Origin: Neoechinorhynchus agilis | Taxonomy: Eukaryota; Acanthocephala | Assembly (NCBI GenBank): GCA_051530055.1 | Contig: CM121342.1 | Span: 6,138,001 to 6,202,000 of the forward strand | Direction of reading: 5' to 3' | DNA: 64,000 nt | Shown here: positions 24,406 to 37,139 of the stretch, piece after piece | How the letters are laid out: every line of letters begins with the position of its first letter | Position numbering within the stretch: position 1 is the stretch's first letter | Notes under the pieces: generated by a model | Databases searched by the model: none | Seen by the model: the letters and a program-made list of their open reading frames with translations, nothing else | What the model was told of the DNA's origin: nothing | Program-made: the position numbers and the translations under genes

Positions 24406-24662
24406 ATGGGACTTGAGCAAATCATTTTGGCACTAAGCATCACCGTAGTCGTACTGTTAATCCTTTTATTACTGATGGTCTACGCTTATATACGAGCTGT
24501 TTGCTGGTAATAAAATGATCTTTGTCTTAACTGAATTTCCGCTTGATTTTCAGTGAACCACATAAATTCGGCAAAAGGAAACTGGATGCTATTTTAAACG
24601 ATATGGTTCAACATCACAAGGCAACATCAACCCATGAACGGACCACATCTATAAAGGAATGA
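24406..24662 (+). CDS. Small single-pass membrane protein, 69 residues
   Basis: Two exons, 24406-24506 and 24554-24662, joined across a 47-bp GT-AG intron (GTAATA to TTTTCAG), give 69 residues. Residues 1-28 (MGLEQIILALSITVVVLLIL and onward) form one long hydrophobic helix. It is followed by AYIRAVCCEPHKFGKRK, with a juxtamembrane Cys pair that could be palmitoylated, and a polar His/Thr-rich tail ending RTTSIKE. The topology would put the basic tail in the cytoplasm. I recognise no family. The in-frame splice and coherent topology are the only evidence, but both halves fit well. Confidence 0.55.
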
Positions 24663-25204
24663 TCAAAGTTTATGAAAAATTTAAATTATTCTTTATTTTT
24701 AAACCAGTTTGAAATTTACATCGATTTGCGGAATCGTGGGACTCTTTACAGGAAATTTCATCCAAATGCAAAAGACCTGACATTTTCATTCATTCAAAAG
24801 TGGGCGGCTGCATAGATAATTTGACAGAAACCTTCGGAGTCGAGATACCAACTTCGGTCTCAAATTCAAAGCGATCACGTTTTTAATACTGCAGATCATC
24901 ATTGGCTTATTCGTAAAAGATTTGTTAAAAACATTATTCAGTTCATTTTCTCTACATACGGCGAGCTTTTTGTTCTCCTCGAGATTTATAAACATGCAAA
25001 TTTCCGAGACTTCAACCTTTCTCAAGTTCGAAAATGCGTTATTCTTATTTATGCTAAAATAATCAAGTCAGTTATCGATTAAAACTATTATCAGAAAGTT
25101 GAGGGGAATCGAGTTTAATCCGGGAAAAATCAGCCAATTTCAACAATGTCAATGAAGATACTTTCTAAACACTCAGGTCAACAACAACAAAAAACCAGAT
25201 AAAA
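24663..25204. other. Intergenic, nothing recognised
   Basis: No exon, repeat or RNA gene is seen. A 79-codon minus-strand frame at 24786-25025 has no similarity that I know. Confidence 0.4.
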
Positions 25205-25350
25205 CTTGTGCCTTTTGGGGTTGAGACCCACGGATTTCTTGGTAGCGAGGCTCTTCAACTCCTGAGGGATTTGAAGCGACGCCTTCAGGTTATAACCGGT
25301 GATACGATGGAAACATTCGGGCGACAATTGAGGACGAGGACGGCGAATAA
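25205..25350 (+). mobile_element. 3' end remnant of a LINE
   Basis: PFGVETHGFLGSEALQLLRD, then LKRRLQVITGDTMETFGRQL, matches the C-terminal end of the LINE at 43543-46277 (PFRVETYGALGN and the KKLREATGDSRAG segment). Only the last ~50 codons remain, consistent with the usual 5' truncation. Confidence 0.75.
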
Positions 25351-25679
25351 TTATGTTTATATCTTCTTTAATAAAACGAATAACTCTGGGAAAAAACTCT
25401 TAAGAGCTTTCTTTGCACATATACTTTATTCTATGCGAAAATGAAAAATTTAATCCTCCGATCGCAAAATCGATAAAAGGACCAAAATTAAATGATCACT
25501 CAAACAGTCAACTTTCTTTTTTTTCCATCGAATTCACGATTGTTTCATTTTTGTATCCTTTTTCCGATTATTTCAGATTTAAAAAAGACCCTGTAGTCGT
25601 GTTCATGAGATGGGATTATAATCTACAGAAAGTAAACAATAAAGCATGCATTGTTTTTCTGACGGATAATTGAAGGAAT

Positions 25680-26660
25680 TTTTTTTGCGTTAGAATCGGA
25701 TATTTAATTTTTTTGGAATCCTTGTGTTCGAACAACAAAATAGTTCAAATGAAAATGTTTTTTGAGGGAAAAAAGCTCATTCATAACTTAACGTAGCGCA
25801 TTTATTAAGCTACATTGGACAAATTAACGTCTTAAAGATGGGTGTATTTGTAAATAATTAGTTTTGTCCTGTCAATTTTAAAAAAAGAGATGCTTTCTAT
25901 TGACTGATTGGTAAATGACACGATCAATTCAACAGTCGATCCTTCATTGCCCTCAAATTTCCAAGGCTTCGTTTGGAATTCTCTAATTCATGACGGGAGC
26001 GTATCTTCTTTTTTGCGTTAGAATCGGATATTTAATTTTTTTGGAATCCTTGTGTTCGAACAACAAAATAGTTCAAATGAAAATGTTTTTTGGGGGAAAA
26101 AAGCTCATTCATAACTTAACGTAGCGCATTTATTAAGCTACATTGGACAAATTAACGTCTTAAAGATGGGTGTATTTGTAAATAATTAGTTTTGTCCTGT
26201 CAATTTTAAAAAAAGAGATGCTTTCTATTGACTGATTGGTAAATGACACGATCAATTCAACAGTCGATCCTTCATTGCCCTCAAATTTCCAAGGCTTCGT
26301 TTGGAATTCTCTAATTCATGACGGGAGCGTATCTTCTTTTTTGCGTTAGAATCGGATATTTAATTTTTTTGGAATCCTTGTGTTCGAACAACAAAATAGT
26401 TCAAATGAAAATGTTTTTTGAGGGAAAAAAGCTCATTCATAACTTAACGTAGCGCATTTATTAAGCTACATTGGACAAATTAACGTCTTAAAGATGGGTG
26501 TATTTGTAAATAATTAGTTTTGTCCTGTCAATTTTAAAAAAAGAGATGTTTTCTATTGACTGATTGGTAAATGACACGATCAGTTCAACAGTCGATCCTT
26601 CATTGCCCTCAAATTTTCAAGGCTTCGTTTGGCATTCTCTAACTCATGACGGGAGCGTAT
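25680..26660. repeat. 328-bp tandem triplication containing a terminal exon
   Basis: Three units with TTTTTTGCGTTAGAATCGGA near 25680, 26010 and 26337. Each ends in a copy of the last exon of the coiled-coil gene: 25924-26004, 26252-26332 and 26580-26660, all 81 bp. Units 1 and 2 are nearly identical to each other. The unit nearest the gene differs slightly and has a different sequence to its right. Confidence 0.9.
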
Positions 26661-27105
26661 CTTAAAGCCCGTATAAAAGGACGAAGAAGTGTTAGAATAC
26701 ATACGGTATCAGAGCTCATTTTGTAGAATCTAGAAGCGACGCCACTGTCTTGTAGGAGCATATCACGATACACATCACTCGAGTCTTTAATATTGCTGAT
26801 CTTTTCAGCGGTTTCATCATTCCATTTTTTGAATTCACTAGAAAAAAAAAGTTTTGTGTGTTAGAGAGGGAGAAAATAAAAGATCACCTTCCAGCTACAG
26901 CTTGATCTTCACATCTCCATGTTCTTGGTTTATCATCGACATCTTTGCCAAGTCCCTTGTACGTGGATCCGACTTCATTCACTTGGTTTCGTTCAAGTGA
27001 CATATAGGAGCTTCCATAATGATTATGGAATCGGTTACGGTCATTTCCAAGAAGACTGTAGTGGCTATCGTAACCATGATGTTTGGTTGAATGTGTTCCG
27101 GACAT
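26580..27105 (-). CDS. Unknown coiled-coil protein, 143 residues
   Basis: Exons 26888-27105, 26705-26837 and 26580-26660 join in frame to 143 residues. The N-terminal third is His/Ser/Tyr/Gly-rich (MSGTHSTKHHGYDSHYSLLG), the middle is acidic (KWNDETAEKISNIKDSSDVY), and the end is a helix ending RSLENLRAMKDRLLN. The start ATG at 27105 follows a good acceptor (TTTTGCAG, then ACTAAG), so a 5' leader exon or trans-splicing is likely. I do not recognise the family. The helical C-terminus resembles subunits of small coiled-coil complexes only in a general way. Two further copies of the last exon lie downstream and keep acceptor and stop, so alternative ends are possible (they would change Ala to Ser and Glu to Gly). 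Confidence 0.65.
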
Positions 27106-28474
27106 CTTAGTCTGCAAAAGGAAAAAAAAGGAGAAATCGTTTGTGCTCGGTGTTCTCGTCTTTGCGCTCGTTCTTTAGGAGTGTAACTCTATTGATATCT
27201 CGGTGTTCGTCTACAGACAATCCCCTCCCAACACACAAAAATAGTAACATCTCTTTTATGCGCAGGAACATCTTCTATGACAAATCAGGACGCTTTGCTG
27301 TAGAGCACAGAATGCTGCTGCTGCCGCCTGAAGCGGCTACAACAATCAGCCAGATCCATATGGGTAAGAAAAAAGAAGAGATATCCGGGAAAAAGAAAGC
27401 TGAAATGATTTATCATGGCACTAGAAAAAAAAGGCTTACATTGAACTTGCACAACCAATGAAGATAAGCTCTCATGTTTAAAAACTCCCTCGGGTATGTT
27501 TTTTTCCTATAGTGACAATACGATAAATCATAGAGTTTCGTCTCATTTCAGTTTCAAACATTTTAAAATCTTTGTGAGTGTATTTTAGAACTGGTTGTTT
27601 TATGTGATTTTCAGCGAACTCACAAATTCACAAAAAAAACTTGATCAAAACGTCGAATTCTTCGCCATATAAAACAACCAAAATATGAACAATTCAATAA
27701 GAAGGTCCGACGAACGTCTTTAATTTAACAAAAAAGATCATTTACCGCCAAAAACTATAATTCCAGTGTCCAAGTTGTGTTCATTTCTACGATCTAAAAA
27801 AATACGATCAATGCTATAAGATCATCTCTCGTTCTTTTCAAAAAACGTTTGTGAGCGAAGACAATAATATTTTTTCACCTATACTTATCTTTGTGTTGTA
27901 TAAGAAGCAGTGCGACATATTGACAAAAATAATATCTCTTTTTTTAACCTTAAAAACAACCCTATCCCATTTATTTTATCTCTACCAGTTACATAATGGA
28001 TATAAAGTGATCGCTGTAAATTCCAGGAAATGTACCATGATCTTTAAATAGACTTGAACTTTTAGATCGAGGTAAAACAAAGGTTAAAATAATATTAAGA
28101 AACGACTAATGCGACATTTTATTGTTTTCCTTTTTTTTCTTAAAGGCGCATAAAATCACACTTTGAACCATATCGATTTTGTTTTCGAAAATGAACACTC
28201 GACAAAGGGATGTTCAATATTATGGTTTAGTGTGTTAAAGTAACGACATCGGAGTATGGAAAGTTCAATTAAAGTGTGAGTGGACCTTAGTACAGAACAC
28301 AGAGGACGATCTTTATACACTAATCTAATGATTTAACTGAGGCCAAGTCAAAAAAAACCCATTTTAAACGTATTTTATCTTGAAATTAAAGAAATCAAAA
28401 GAAAGAAGAGTTCTAAGGTTTTGAATGTTTAAATAAAATGGGAATAAAATTTCAAACGTTTTCTAAATTCAACG
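27106..28474. other. Intergenic, nothing firm
   Basis: A 106-codon plus frame at 27141-27461 has no recognisable domain. The rest is AT-rich with no visible repeat. Confidence 0.4.
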
Positions 28475-28715
28475 TTCGTGTCCTCGTTGCATTTAGCGAT
28501 AGTGTAAAAAGATTGTTTTGTCTCTTAATTTTCAGTACGAATAAAGACAATGAACGTTTTACTTGTGGATCTTAAAGCGATAGCGACAGTGTAAAAAGAT
28601 TGTTTTGTCTCTTAATTTTCAGTACGAATAAAGACAATGAACGTTTTACTTGTGGATCTTAAAACGATCTTTTCATCGTTACAGTGCAAAAGTTCAGCAC
28701 AACTTTGAATTTGGT
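28475..28715. repeat. Dispersed repeat, copy 2 with internal duplication
   Basis: Matches 10037-10200. The segment from GTGTAAAAAGATTGTTTTGT to ACTTGTGGATCTTAAA is present twice in tandem here. Confidence 0.85.
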
Positions 28716-29100
28716 TTTGTCCTATTTTATGCGTTTTATTCGCTATCGGCGGCTTTATCATTTGAACACAAAGTGCCCTTCTCATTTGGTAAGTGAACTT
28801 ATTCGTAACTTCTAAATTATCGCCGGTTTTTTAAAAATAAACTCGGGAATTATGATTTCCACGACGAAATGTGCGTTCCTTATTTATGTTAAGGATTCTG
28901 AGGTGAAGAAAAACATCCAAAAGGACCGAGTCAATAAATATAACTCGAATGTCTTTCCAAATATCTTTCAAAACAGTTTAAAAACGCATTGATCAGCTTG
29001 TCGAATTTTATGAGGAAAAGATCACTTAAAATGTCTTTTTTTATGTGTGTGTGTTTGTAATATTTTCATTTACATACTTGGCACACAAAATCACGATCGC
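28716..29100. other. Downstream flank of DOP1
   Basis: No exon is recognised. It probably includes the DOP1 3' UTR. Confidence 0.4.
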
Positions 29101-32100
29101 TCATGGCACTTTCTTGATCCAATCGTCGGTGAACTCATCAATAAGCACGTACTCAAACCTCTTCCAAATACCAACTTGGCGTTTTATCTCTTCAGTTGTC
29201 CTTGAACTCGACGAACCATTTGTGTTATTTTTACACGTTTTTTGTGGGCAATAATGGCAAAGGGAACTAACGACCCCGTAAAGATCTCTAAGACTGGTGA
29301 TTTGGCGTGCGGTCAGTATTGGATGCTGATCAAGGACGAGTGGAGTCGGGAGATTGGGTCCAAAGTTGTTTTCAATAATGGATTTGAGTTGAATTAAATG
29401 TGGTTGATCGTTAGGTTGTTTTAGTGAGACCGTTGAATTCGGTATAACCATCGTTGAAAACGCACATCGATAAGATTGAAACTGTGGCAGATCGTCAACA
29501 GGTAAACTCAGAAGCATCTCGATCAATTTAAAAGCAGAACACAGCATGTTTAGGGAAGCCGAGTTTAAGTCACTCAATGAGTCTACTTGAATGAGGCTGT
29601 GAAGCGAAGATGGGGACGAACTTGATACCGATCGAGAATTGGCTTGTGGTGAGGAGGAATGAAGTGGACTCAAGTCGACACTGTGATGACGACTCTGAGA
29701 AGTTCCTAGAGCTTGTTCTAGGTTTATTAGAATTTGAAGTAATTCGGAATGGATTATCGGGTACAGAGATACGAGGTACCTTGACGAAAATCTCAATGTC
29801 AGTACGCGGACGAATGTGAAAACTTGGGCGTGCAAAGCGCACGAAGGAGACGTCCTTATGATCTCTGAGATGTAATCATGAAGTTCTGGGATTGAGCTTT
29901 GATAGAAATCGAACGGAGCAGCGAGGACTATGAGAGATAGTCGACGCATCAGTCTTGCTTTCTGGTCACTTTCCTGTTCAGAAGTAATAAATAGTCCGGT
30001 TTGAACGGTGTTTACACGACCAAGCACTTCTTTAAAGGTACTACGATCGTTAGACATGAAGTTGTGGATCATTGACATCCAACTCTGTAGAGCATCTCGG
30101 TCCAAATGGAAAAATGCCGGATCAAAGTAATGATCGAAGACATCTTTCTTTAAAACACGTCTTGCGTAACTATACTGGCTCAATCGTTGTAAGACAATCG
30201 AACGTAATCATCCGTATTCAGCGAAATTTAAAATTATAAACAAAAAACACACACACATTTAAACGTTAAATTTAGAATTGATAAATCGTTTTGGGAAATT
30301 ACACTCGGCCCTAAAGACTACGTTCCAATGTTCTAAAAGCTTTGATGTAGCCCTTACACTTGGGCTGTTGGATTGTCTTCTTGTCCTAAGGAAAGGTAGC
30401 AAATTTGTTAGCAGTGCAGATAATAATGGCACTACAGTTCGTTCCTTCTCATCGGTTCTAAACGCGCAATCCAACAGATTAGGTAGATGATCAGCGAGAA
30501 CCACAATAGCTTGTAGGCTATACAACTTGATTTCTTTTTCCGGTCTAAGATGCTGAGATTCTTGAAACGCTTGACTTGTTGCTGCATTAGAACTTTCAGA
30601 ATCTGAATTTAATCCAGAACCGTTCATTGTATCGTCACTGTTCGAAATAAAAGAAAACACCCGAGAATCTTCAGTTTCTGCGGCATTCTCGATACCTCGG
30701 ATACTAGCAATTCCGTCGTTTGTACAATTGGACAGTGTTCGGCTTAAATCCATTACGGGTGATTGAGTTTGGACAACCGCTGGTTTTACTACATATCCGG
30801 AACTTCTTTTAAGCCAACTTGAGTGTTCAAGTGAAGATGCAACGACGATATTACATGCCTGTACAAGTGAAACTATCACAGATTGAACGTTTTTCATGCA
30901 CTTGGGAGCAAATACGTCCGAGTCCGATTCGGATGTTGTTGGCAATCGATTGCGACTAACGAGTCCATCAACGAACCGGAGAAGTAGGAAGCATTCGGGA
31001 GGTGATTGAAATGCTTCACTCGCTTTTTGTAAAAACGAACATATAAGGTCATTTAGGCTGGTTACTGAACTCGTCGACATGATTTCTCCTCCGTCTTTAA
31101 TCCATGAAACGTCGAATTTTTCAAAGTATGACAAGACGACTTGTGTGGTCCATATTCTGAAATCTTCTCGTTTTCGATCACCCAAGTAATTGTCAATGTT
31201 CGCTACAATATCAGTGCAAGTAGTGTACAGAAACTCTGGTGGAAGATAATGTTCCAAAAATCTCACTAATCCACTCGTAGCGTTAGTGAGCCTAAATCGA
31301 TGTCTTCTTTCTCCCCACAGGATGATTATTGCACTCGTTGCAGTAGAGACATAATCCCTCATGAGATTATCGACAAACTGGTGAGCCACTTCGCTGATCT
31401 CGACAACCAAATTCAGTTCGTTTGTGTTGGTGATTGACACCAAAGCTGCCAAAATGTTCGGTAGAAGCGTTTGGACGAGTTGGCGTACATTAGCATCGGG
31501 TGGTTGGTGAAATGGTTCAAAATTGGAAGCCACGCACACCTTGGAAACTCGACCAAAATAAAGATTATCTTGGTTGTCATTGCGTAAGTATATGAGATTC
31601 CATATAAAGCGTAAAGTGGCAAGGACTGATTGAGGAGTTTGACTGCTCGCACCAGTGTCCAACAGGCAATCACAGAGCTGTTGAACAACTAGAGAAAAAA
31701 TCTCGGTGAAATATGGATAATTCTCAATGGCTAACAATCTTTTGAGGCAACATACAATCAAACCGACTGATCGTTGATGGCTTTGATGAGGAATGGTACA
31801 TACGACTGAGGCTACGACTTGAGCTCGGATCCCAGTTAAAACTCCAGCGTCAAGTTCGTTAACCCATGGGAGAGTCGAGAGTGATGCCTGACACCTTATT
31901 CAGATATGGACAAGAGTGTAGACCTTGAAATGTTCATATCTCTGTGTAATGTCCAAAGGATCATCACAAAACAATTCATTCATAATTCGAATAGCTGGTG
32001 CGAATAAATCCACATTTCCGATCCAGTCTTTGTGTTCGAGGTAAGTGAAGAAATTAGTGAGAAAAAGAAGACATTCATTTCTAAGACCACTTGGAGCTGC

Positions 32101-35100
32101 TGGATCATCCAGTGATCCAGTTAGATGCCTGAATAGCTCGTGGACTAAAGCATGGTCACACATAACAACACGTTTTACAAATATCCGAGGACATAAAATT
32201 AAAAGATTGCTGAGTAATTTATAAGTATGTTGGACTTGTCTTATATGTCGATGAGGACTTTCGTCGAGTAGCTCAATGATTAAAATTAGTATACGATCAA
32301 AATTGGAATCTAACATCCACTTAATAACCAGAGACTCAATAAGGGAATCGTTCCGGTGAATATCGTTTGAAAGTCTTGGAAGCTGATCGATTACAAGCAA
32401 AACTATATTTTTGATCAATCGTAGAGAATCGTCCGCTTGACGGCTTCCATAATTCCATACAAAGCAACTCTGTACTGATTTGAGAAAGAGACGCGAAATT
32501 GGTGGTTAGTTCAATAACACACACCAAACACGATTTTTCCAACCTAACCATATCGAAAAATTTGTTTCTAAACCTATTGATTGGAGAAAAACATGAAAAA
32601 ATAGACTAAAATCTGAAAATGTTGAATCTTTTGGTAAGAAGACGGGGAAAATCGCTGAGATCAGTGATGAAACGAGGTATCCTCTTTTGTTGAAATACTT
32701 CAATAAATTTAAATTGTTATTTTAAATTGATCTAAATTCCGAATGTATTTCTAGGAAAATGTACACATAATGGGAGTTCGTCTATAGATTCACCAACTCT
32801 AGCAGTACAGAACTGTTACGTAAGATATGTAATCGATTTAGTGCTTGTTCTTGATCCAGAATGTCCTTATCTTTAACATAGACGCTTTCATCTACACTTA
32901 AATAGCGACAAAATAACTTTTCGACCGGTTTTTCATTGGTCCAAATTCGTTCACATTGCAACAATAATTTACAACAACTTTGCACTTGTTCAGCTACTGA
33001 TAAATGATCATTTAAGAAGAAATATAACCAATTACATATATTTGCAACAAATCCAGTCTCGTACATTGAATCGAATTGCTCTCTAGTGGCTATAGTGATA
33101 ATCATCTTCAACGCACAGCATCTAAGCGAAAACGAAGCTTCTTCGGCTTCACAAATCGACATTAGCTGTGTACAAGTGTCCTGATCTTTATTAATGTTTT
33201 TCGAACCACTCAAAAGTATTTCACAAATGACATTGAACATATCGACCAAATGAGTCTCTTGAGATCGACAAAATATTTTATATTTTGCGAATTTGTTCAA
33301 TAAGAGATACTCCAGTGTAGGCTGACTCTTGACCATCTCCTCATCTTCCTCGATCTTGTCAAGTATCGTGAACACAACGACTTCAGTGATCACCTCAGCG
33401 TCACATGATCGAGTTTCGTTGATTTCAATCTAAATGATTTCAATGTAGATCTTGCGTAATGTTTTTAAAAAATGATTGAAAGCCGTCTAAATTTAAGGTT
33501 TTCGACAGCAGTGAGTTGAACAAGTCGATTGTAGGACGGTCGCGTTTTAGAATAAAAATGGAAACGTCCCTGAAACTCATTATTTTTCAAAAAATTGAGC
33601 ACTTGGGCTGTTGTGATATGATAAGATTTATTTCCGAGAGCTTTCGTCGTCTTACGGCTTCCTAAGGAAACTTTTACGACCAAAACTTGCACCGTTACAA
33701 AAATATTTCCCTTTTATCATATTACAAACGCCCAAGTGCTCAATTTTCGATTAAATTGATAGATTATGCGGCTGAAAAATCATCGTTTGATTAACATTTT
33801 GTTCTAGAAAGAATAAGCAAGTGAAATCCGTTAGTTAATCAAAGAAACCCAAAAATTTCTAACACAAAAAAACGTTCAATAGTGTGATTTACTAACCTGT
33901 TGTTGAACACTAAGACAAACTCGAAGGCAATTCGTGCAATCTTTGCAGCTAGTAAATTCGATTCTCTTCACAACAGCATCCAATAACCGGTTTTGTAGTC
34001 TTGGCCGTGAATCGAGGAGTGTTCATGACTCATCTCCCCGATCCACGGTCTATGAAGACCGCAATACGATTGAGTACCGATGAGTTCGAGTAGATTATGG
34101 CAAAGACTTGAAAGTTTGTCAAACGACATATCGGGTAAGGTGGACTCTCCCGAACAAAGCAGAACAAAATTATCGGTCACAACACTCCATAGATAGTTCG
34201 GTCGTAATGAATATATCAAAGCTTGAAAGCATCTTCTCACTTCGGAACAAGCTGAGTTTGCCGTACACAAAAGCATGATTTTGATAAGAATGGGAGAGTC
34301 CAGAAGTGTTGGAGTAAGTTGCGGTTGTTCGAGTAAATAGTTAACAATGCCAACAATTCGCGGATTAAGTGGTGAATCTGATTGAAGTGCTTTAATGATT
34401 GTTCTAATTAGGAGTGGTCGACTGTGGTTCAGAAAGTATTTATCCGTTGTACAACTCGATTGTCTTAGAATCCACGTTAAGATCCTTCTATTCAGTGAAG
34501 CATCATGTAATAACACAATTGGTAAGACGTGAGCCATGATTTCTTCTAAAGTATCTCCATGGGTTTGGGTAGAAGTTGGAATATAACCAACAATCACGTC
34601 AAGTGATGCTCGACGGACAAGATTCGATTCGTCCGATAGACAAGCGCAAATCGAAGGCGCATTTTGAGTCAGTCGTTCAGATCCGATCCCGAGTGCATCG
34701 CAATCCGTTACATCGCGCCTTTCGAGTTTCGTTAACACGAATTCCAAGGCAGCTAGACGGCATCGTTGATCCATTGCAATCGCACTCCATAGTCCGTCAA
34801 AGAAGACGTCGCATAGAGAAACAATTCGAGGAACTCCATTGTCTTCATATCCAGCTGATTTTAAAAGTTTATCGAGAAACTGAGCTGTTCCATCAGCGTG
34901 CTCACTCGCTGCCGGTTCGTCTATACCATAAGGAGATACTAGCACTTTTCTGTCGCTCCCAAAATATTACTAATTTTGTTGGGAACAATGGGAATTAGAG
35001 TTTTAAACAGAGATCTTTAATGGTTCGCGGGACCACACAAATTTAACGAAATGATTTCGAACAATCTTGCTTCCGCCAATTAAAACAATTTAAATCGAAC

Positions 35101-36614
35101 TCCGTTTAAAATTGGTTAGTTTACTGGACCATAACAATTAAGTGAAATCGTTTCAGGCAACTTCCCCGCCCCCCCCCGAGTTTGAGACAATTAAAATCGA
35201 ACTCTTTTTAAAAATGGTTAGTTTCCACTAAAAAAAAAGAAAACTTAAATCGATCTCATAATAAAATTGGTTAATTTACTGGACCACACAAATTAGGTGA
35301 AATGATTTCGAACAATCTTGCTTCATCCCTCAAATTAAAATCGACTCTAAAATTGGTTGTTTGCTGGACCACAACAATTAAGCGAAATGATTTCGAACAA
35401 TCTTACTTCATCCCTCAAATTAAAATCGAACTCCTTTCAAAATTGGTTAATTTACTGGACCACACAAATTAGGTGAAATGATTTCGAACAATCTTGCTTC
35501 ATCCCTCAAATTAAAATCGAACTCTTTTAAAATTGGTTGATTTACTGGACCACACAAATTAAGCGAAATGATTTCGAACAATCTTGCTTCTTCCTCAAAT
35601 TAAAATCGAACTCATTTTAAAATTGGTTGATTTGCTGGACCACAACAATTAAGCGAAATGATTTCGAACAATCTTATTTCATCCCTCAAATTAAAATCGA
35701 ACTCCTTTCAAAATTGGTTAATTTACTGGACCACAACAATTAAGCGAAATGATTTCGAACAATCTTATTTCATCCCTCAAATTAAAATCGAACTCCTTTC
35801 AAAATTGGTTGATTTACTGGACCACACAAATTAAGCGAAATGATTTCGAACAATCTTGCTTCTTCCTCAAATTAAAATCGAACTCTTTTTAAAATTGGTT
35901 GATTTGCTGGACCACAACAATTAAGCGAAATGATTTCGAACAATCTTGCTTCTTCCTCTAATCAAAATCGAACTCCTTTTAAGAATGGTTAGTTTCCACT
36001 AAAAAAAAGAAAACTTAAATCGAACTCCTTTTAAAATTGGTTAGTTTACTGGACCACAACAATTAAGTAAAATCGTTTCCGGCAACTTCCCCCCCCCGAG
36101 TTTGATACAATTAAAATCGAATCCATAACTGGTACCTCCTGTGGTTTACAGCAGCGAATAACGATGCGAGTAGACATGGCAGTACAGTGCTGGAAGCTTC
36201 CTGGACAGCAGCCGGAAGATATAAAACTTCAATAAGTCTTAGCATTTGTGGTCTTACGGTATAAGAAGAATGAGGATAAAGTTGACAGATAGCTGGTGTA
36301 TAAACAAGAAGTTTTGAGATATTAAGAGGATTTCGTTCATGAGTGCATTGTTGAGCCGCGATGAGTGCAAAATAGACGTCGATCGCCTTTAGATGAACAC
36401 CACTTGGTAGATTCGGATGAAGGCATTGACATAGTCGTTTAGCGATCTGTACAAGGCATGGAACATGGCCTCCAAATCTAGGCGCTTGATACTCAATGAG
36501 TTTTTTAAGCCTTGCAAGATTGGAAATAAGATCTGCCCATTCGTTGGAGTTATCAAAACTCTTCAAGACTTTATCTACGCTTTGTGTAAAAGCCTTCACT
36601 TTGGACTCGGACAT
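29101..36614 (-). CDS. DOP1: DOP1/Dopey homologue
   Basis: DOP1 proteins work with MON2 on Golgi and endosomal membranes and link to kinesin-1. The first exon (36136-36614) has KVLKSFDNSNEWADLISNLA and QCLHPNLPSGVHLKAIDVYF, which match the Dopey N-domain (NFESSSEWADLISSLGKL, QCLHPALPSGVHLKALETY) almost residue for residue. The second exon (right end 34949) continues in frame with KVLVSPYGIDEP. Further exons around 32782-33410, 31900-32510 and 30259-31790, and the last one (29101-30183), give the C-domain (DPAFFHLDRDALQSWMSMIH, CALHAQVFTFVRVLTLRF, LPQFQSYRCAF). I estimate about 1,750 residues, against about 2,460 in human; some shortfall may be unplaced exons. Intron 1 holds an 89-bp array. 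Several inner splice sites, notably 33900-34080, are unresolved. Confidence 0.92.
33593..33755. repeat. Imperfect foldback in a DOP1 intron
   Basis: AAAATTGAGCACTTGGGC at about 33591 is inverted at GCCCAAGTGCTCAATTTT (about 33730-33747), with further pairing of GATATGATAA and TTATCATA. The ~100-base centre carries an open frame of unknown meaning. Confidence 0.65.
35020..36115. repeat. 89-bp array in DOP1 intron 1
   Basis: About 12 units with GCGAAATGATTTCGAACAAT and AAATTAAAATCGAACTC. Both edges carry a variant unit with a poly-C run (ACTTCCCC, then C tract) and a GTTTCCACTAAAAAAAA block. Confidence 0.92.
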
Positions 36615-37139
36615 TTGTTTGTCCAGTTTATGCCTTTGTCTTGAAATAAACATCAATCCGACGGCAGGTGCATACCAAACAAAAACAATGTCGCTTAAAT
36701 GTGTCAAATGTGAGTGTTGCACACCGCGTAGGGTAAATGGTGGCGTCGGAAGCAGCTAACCGAGATTGGAAGACAAAGGAGAAACACAAAGAAAAAGAAT
36801 ATGCCGTGATGGTGGCGGAAAAGGGGTTTGCATCATAAGCGACGGTAGCACAGGAAGCGACGTGTGGCACTTTTTAGCTTTCTCCTGGGAACGTAAAGCA
36901 ACACTGGACCATCATTCCACGATTCATTCATCGAATCAAACAAATGATTTATCGAATTTCGTAGAGGAATTCTACTAAGGAAACGGATCGAAAATAAACA
37001 TATTCTATTTCGCCTTTTTTGGGAACCAAAAAGAGTGGACATTCGCGTGTAAAAGAAGGAGATTCATGCGTTTCATCTACGATCTCCCGAAGGATTTTCT
37101 CTTGATGATTTAGAAAGCGATAAGAACGAGAAATAACCC
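36615..37139. other. Upstream region of DOP1
   Basis: Probably the promoter and 5' UTR of DOP1; an in-frame upstream ATG exists at 36722. No other gene is recognised. Confidence 0.4.

Noticed and set aside
27141-27461. 106-codon plus-strand frame upstream of the coiled-coil gene
   Set aside because: No domain or signal peptide, and composition is like flanking DNA.
33465-33692. 75-codon frame inside the DOP1 intron foldback
   Set aside because: Lies between inverted arms, not similar to Dopey proteins, no splice signals that join it in frame.
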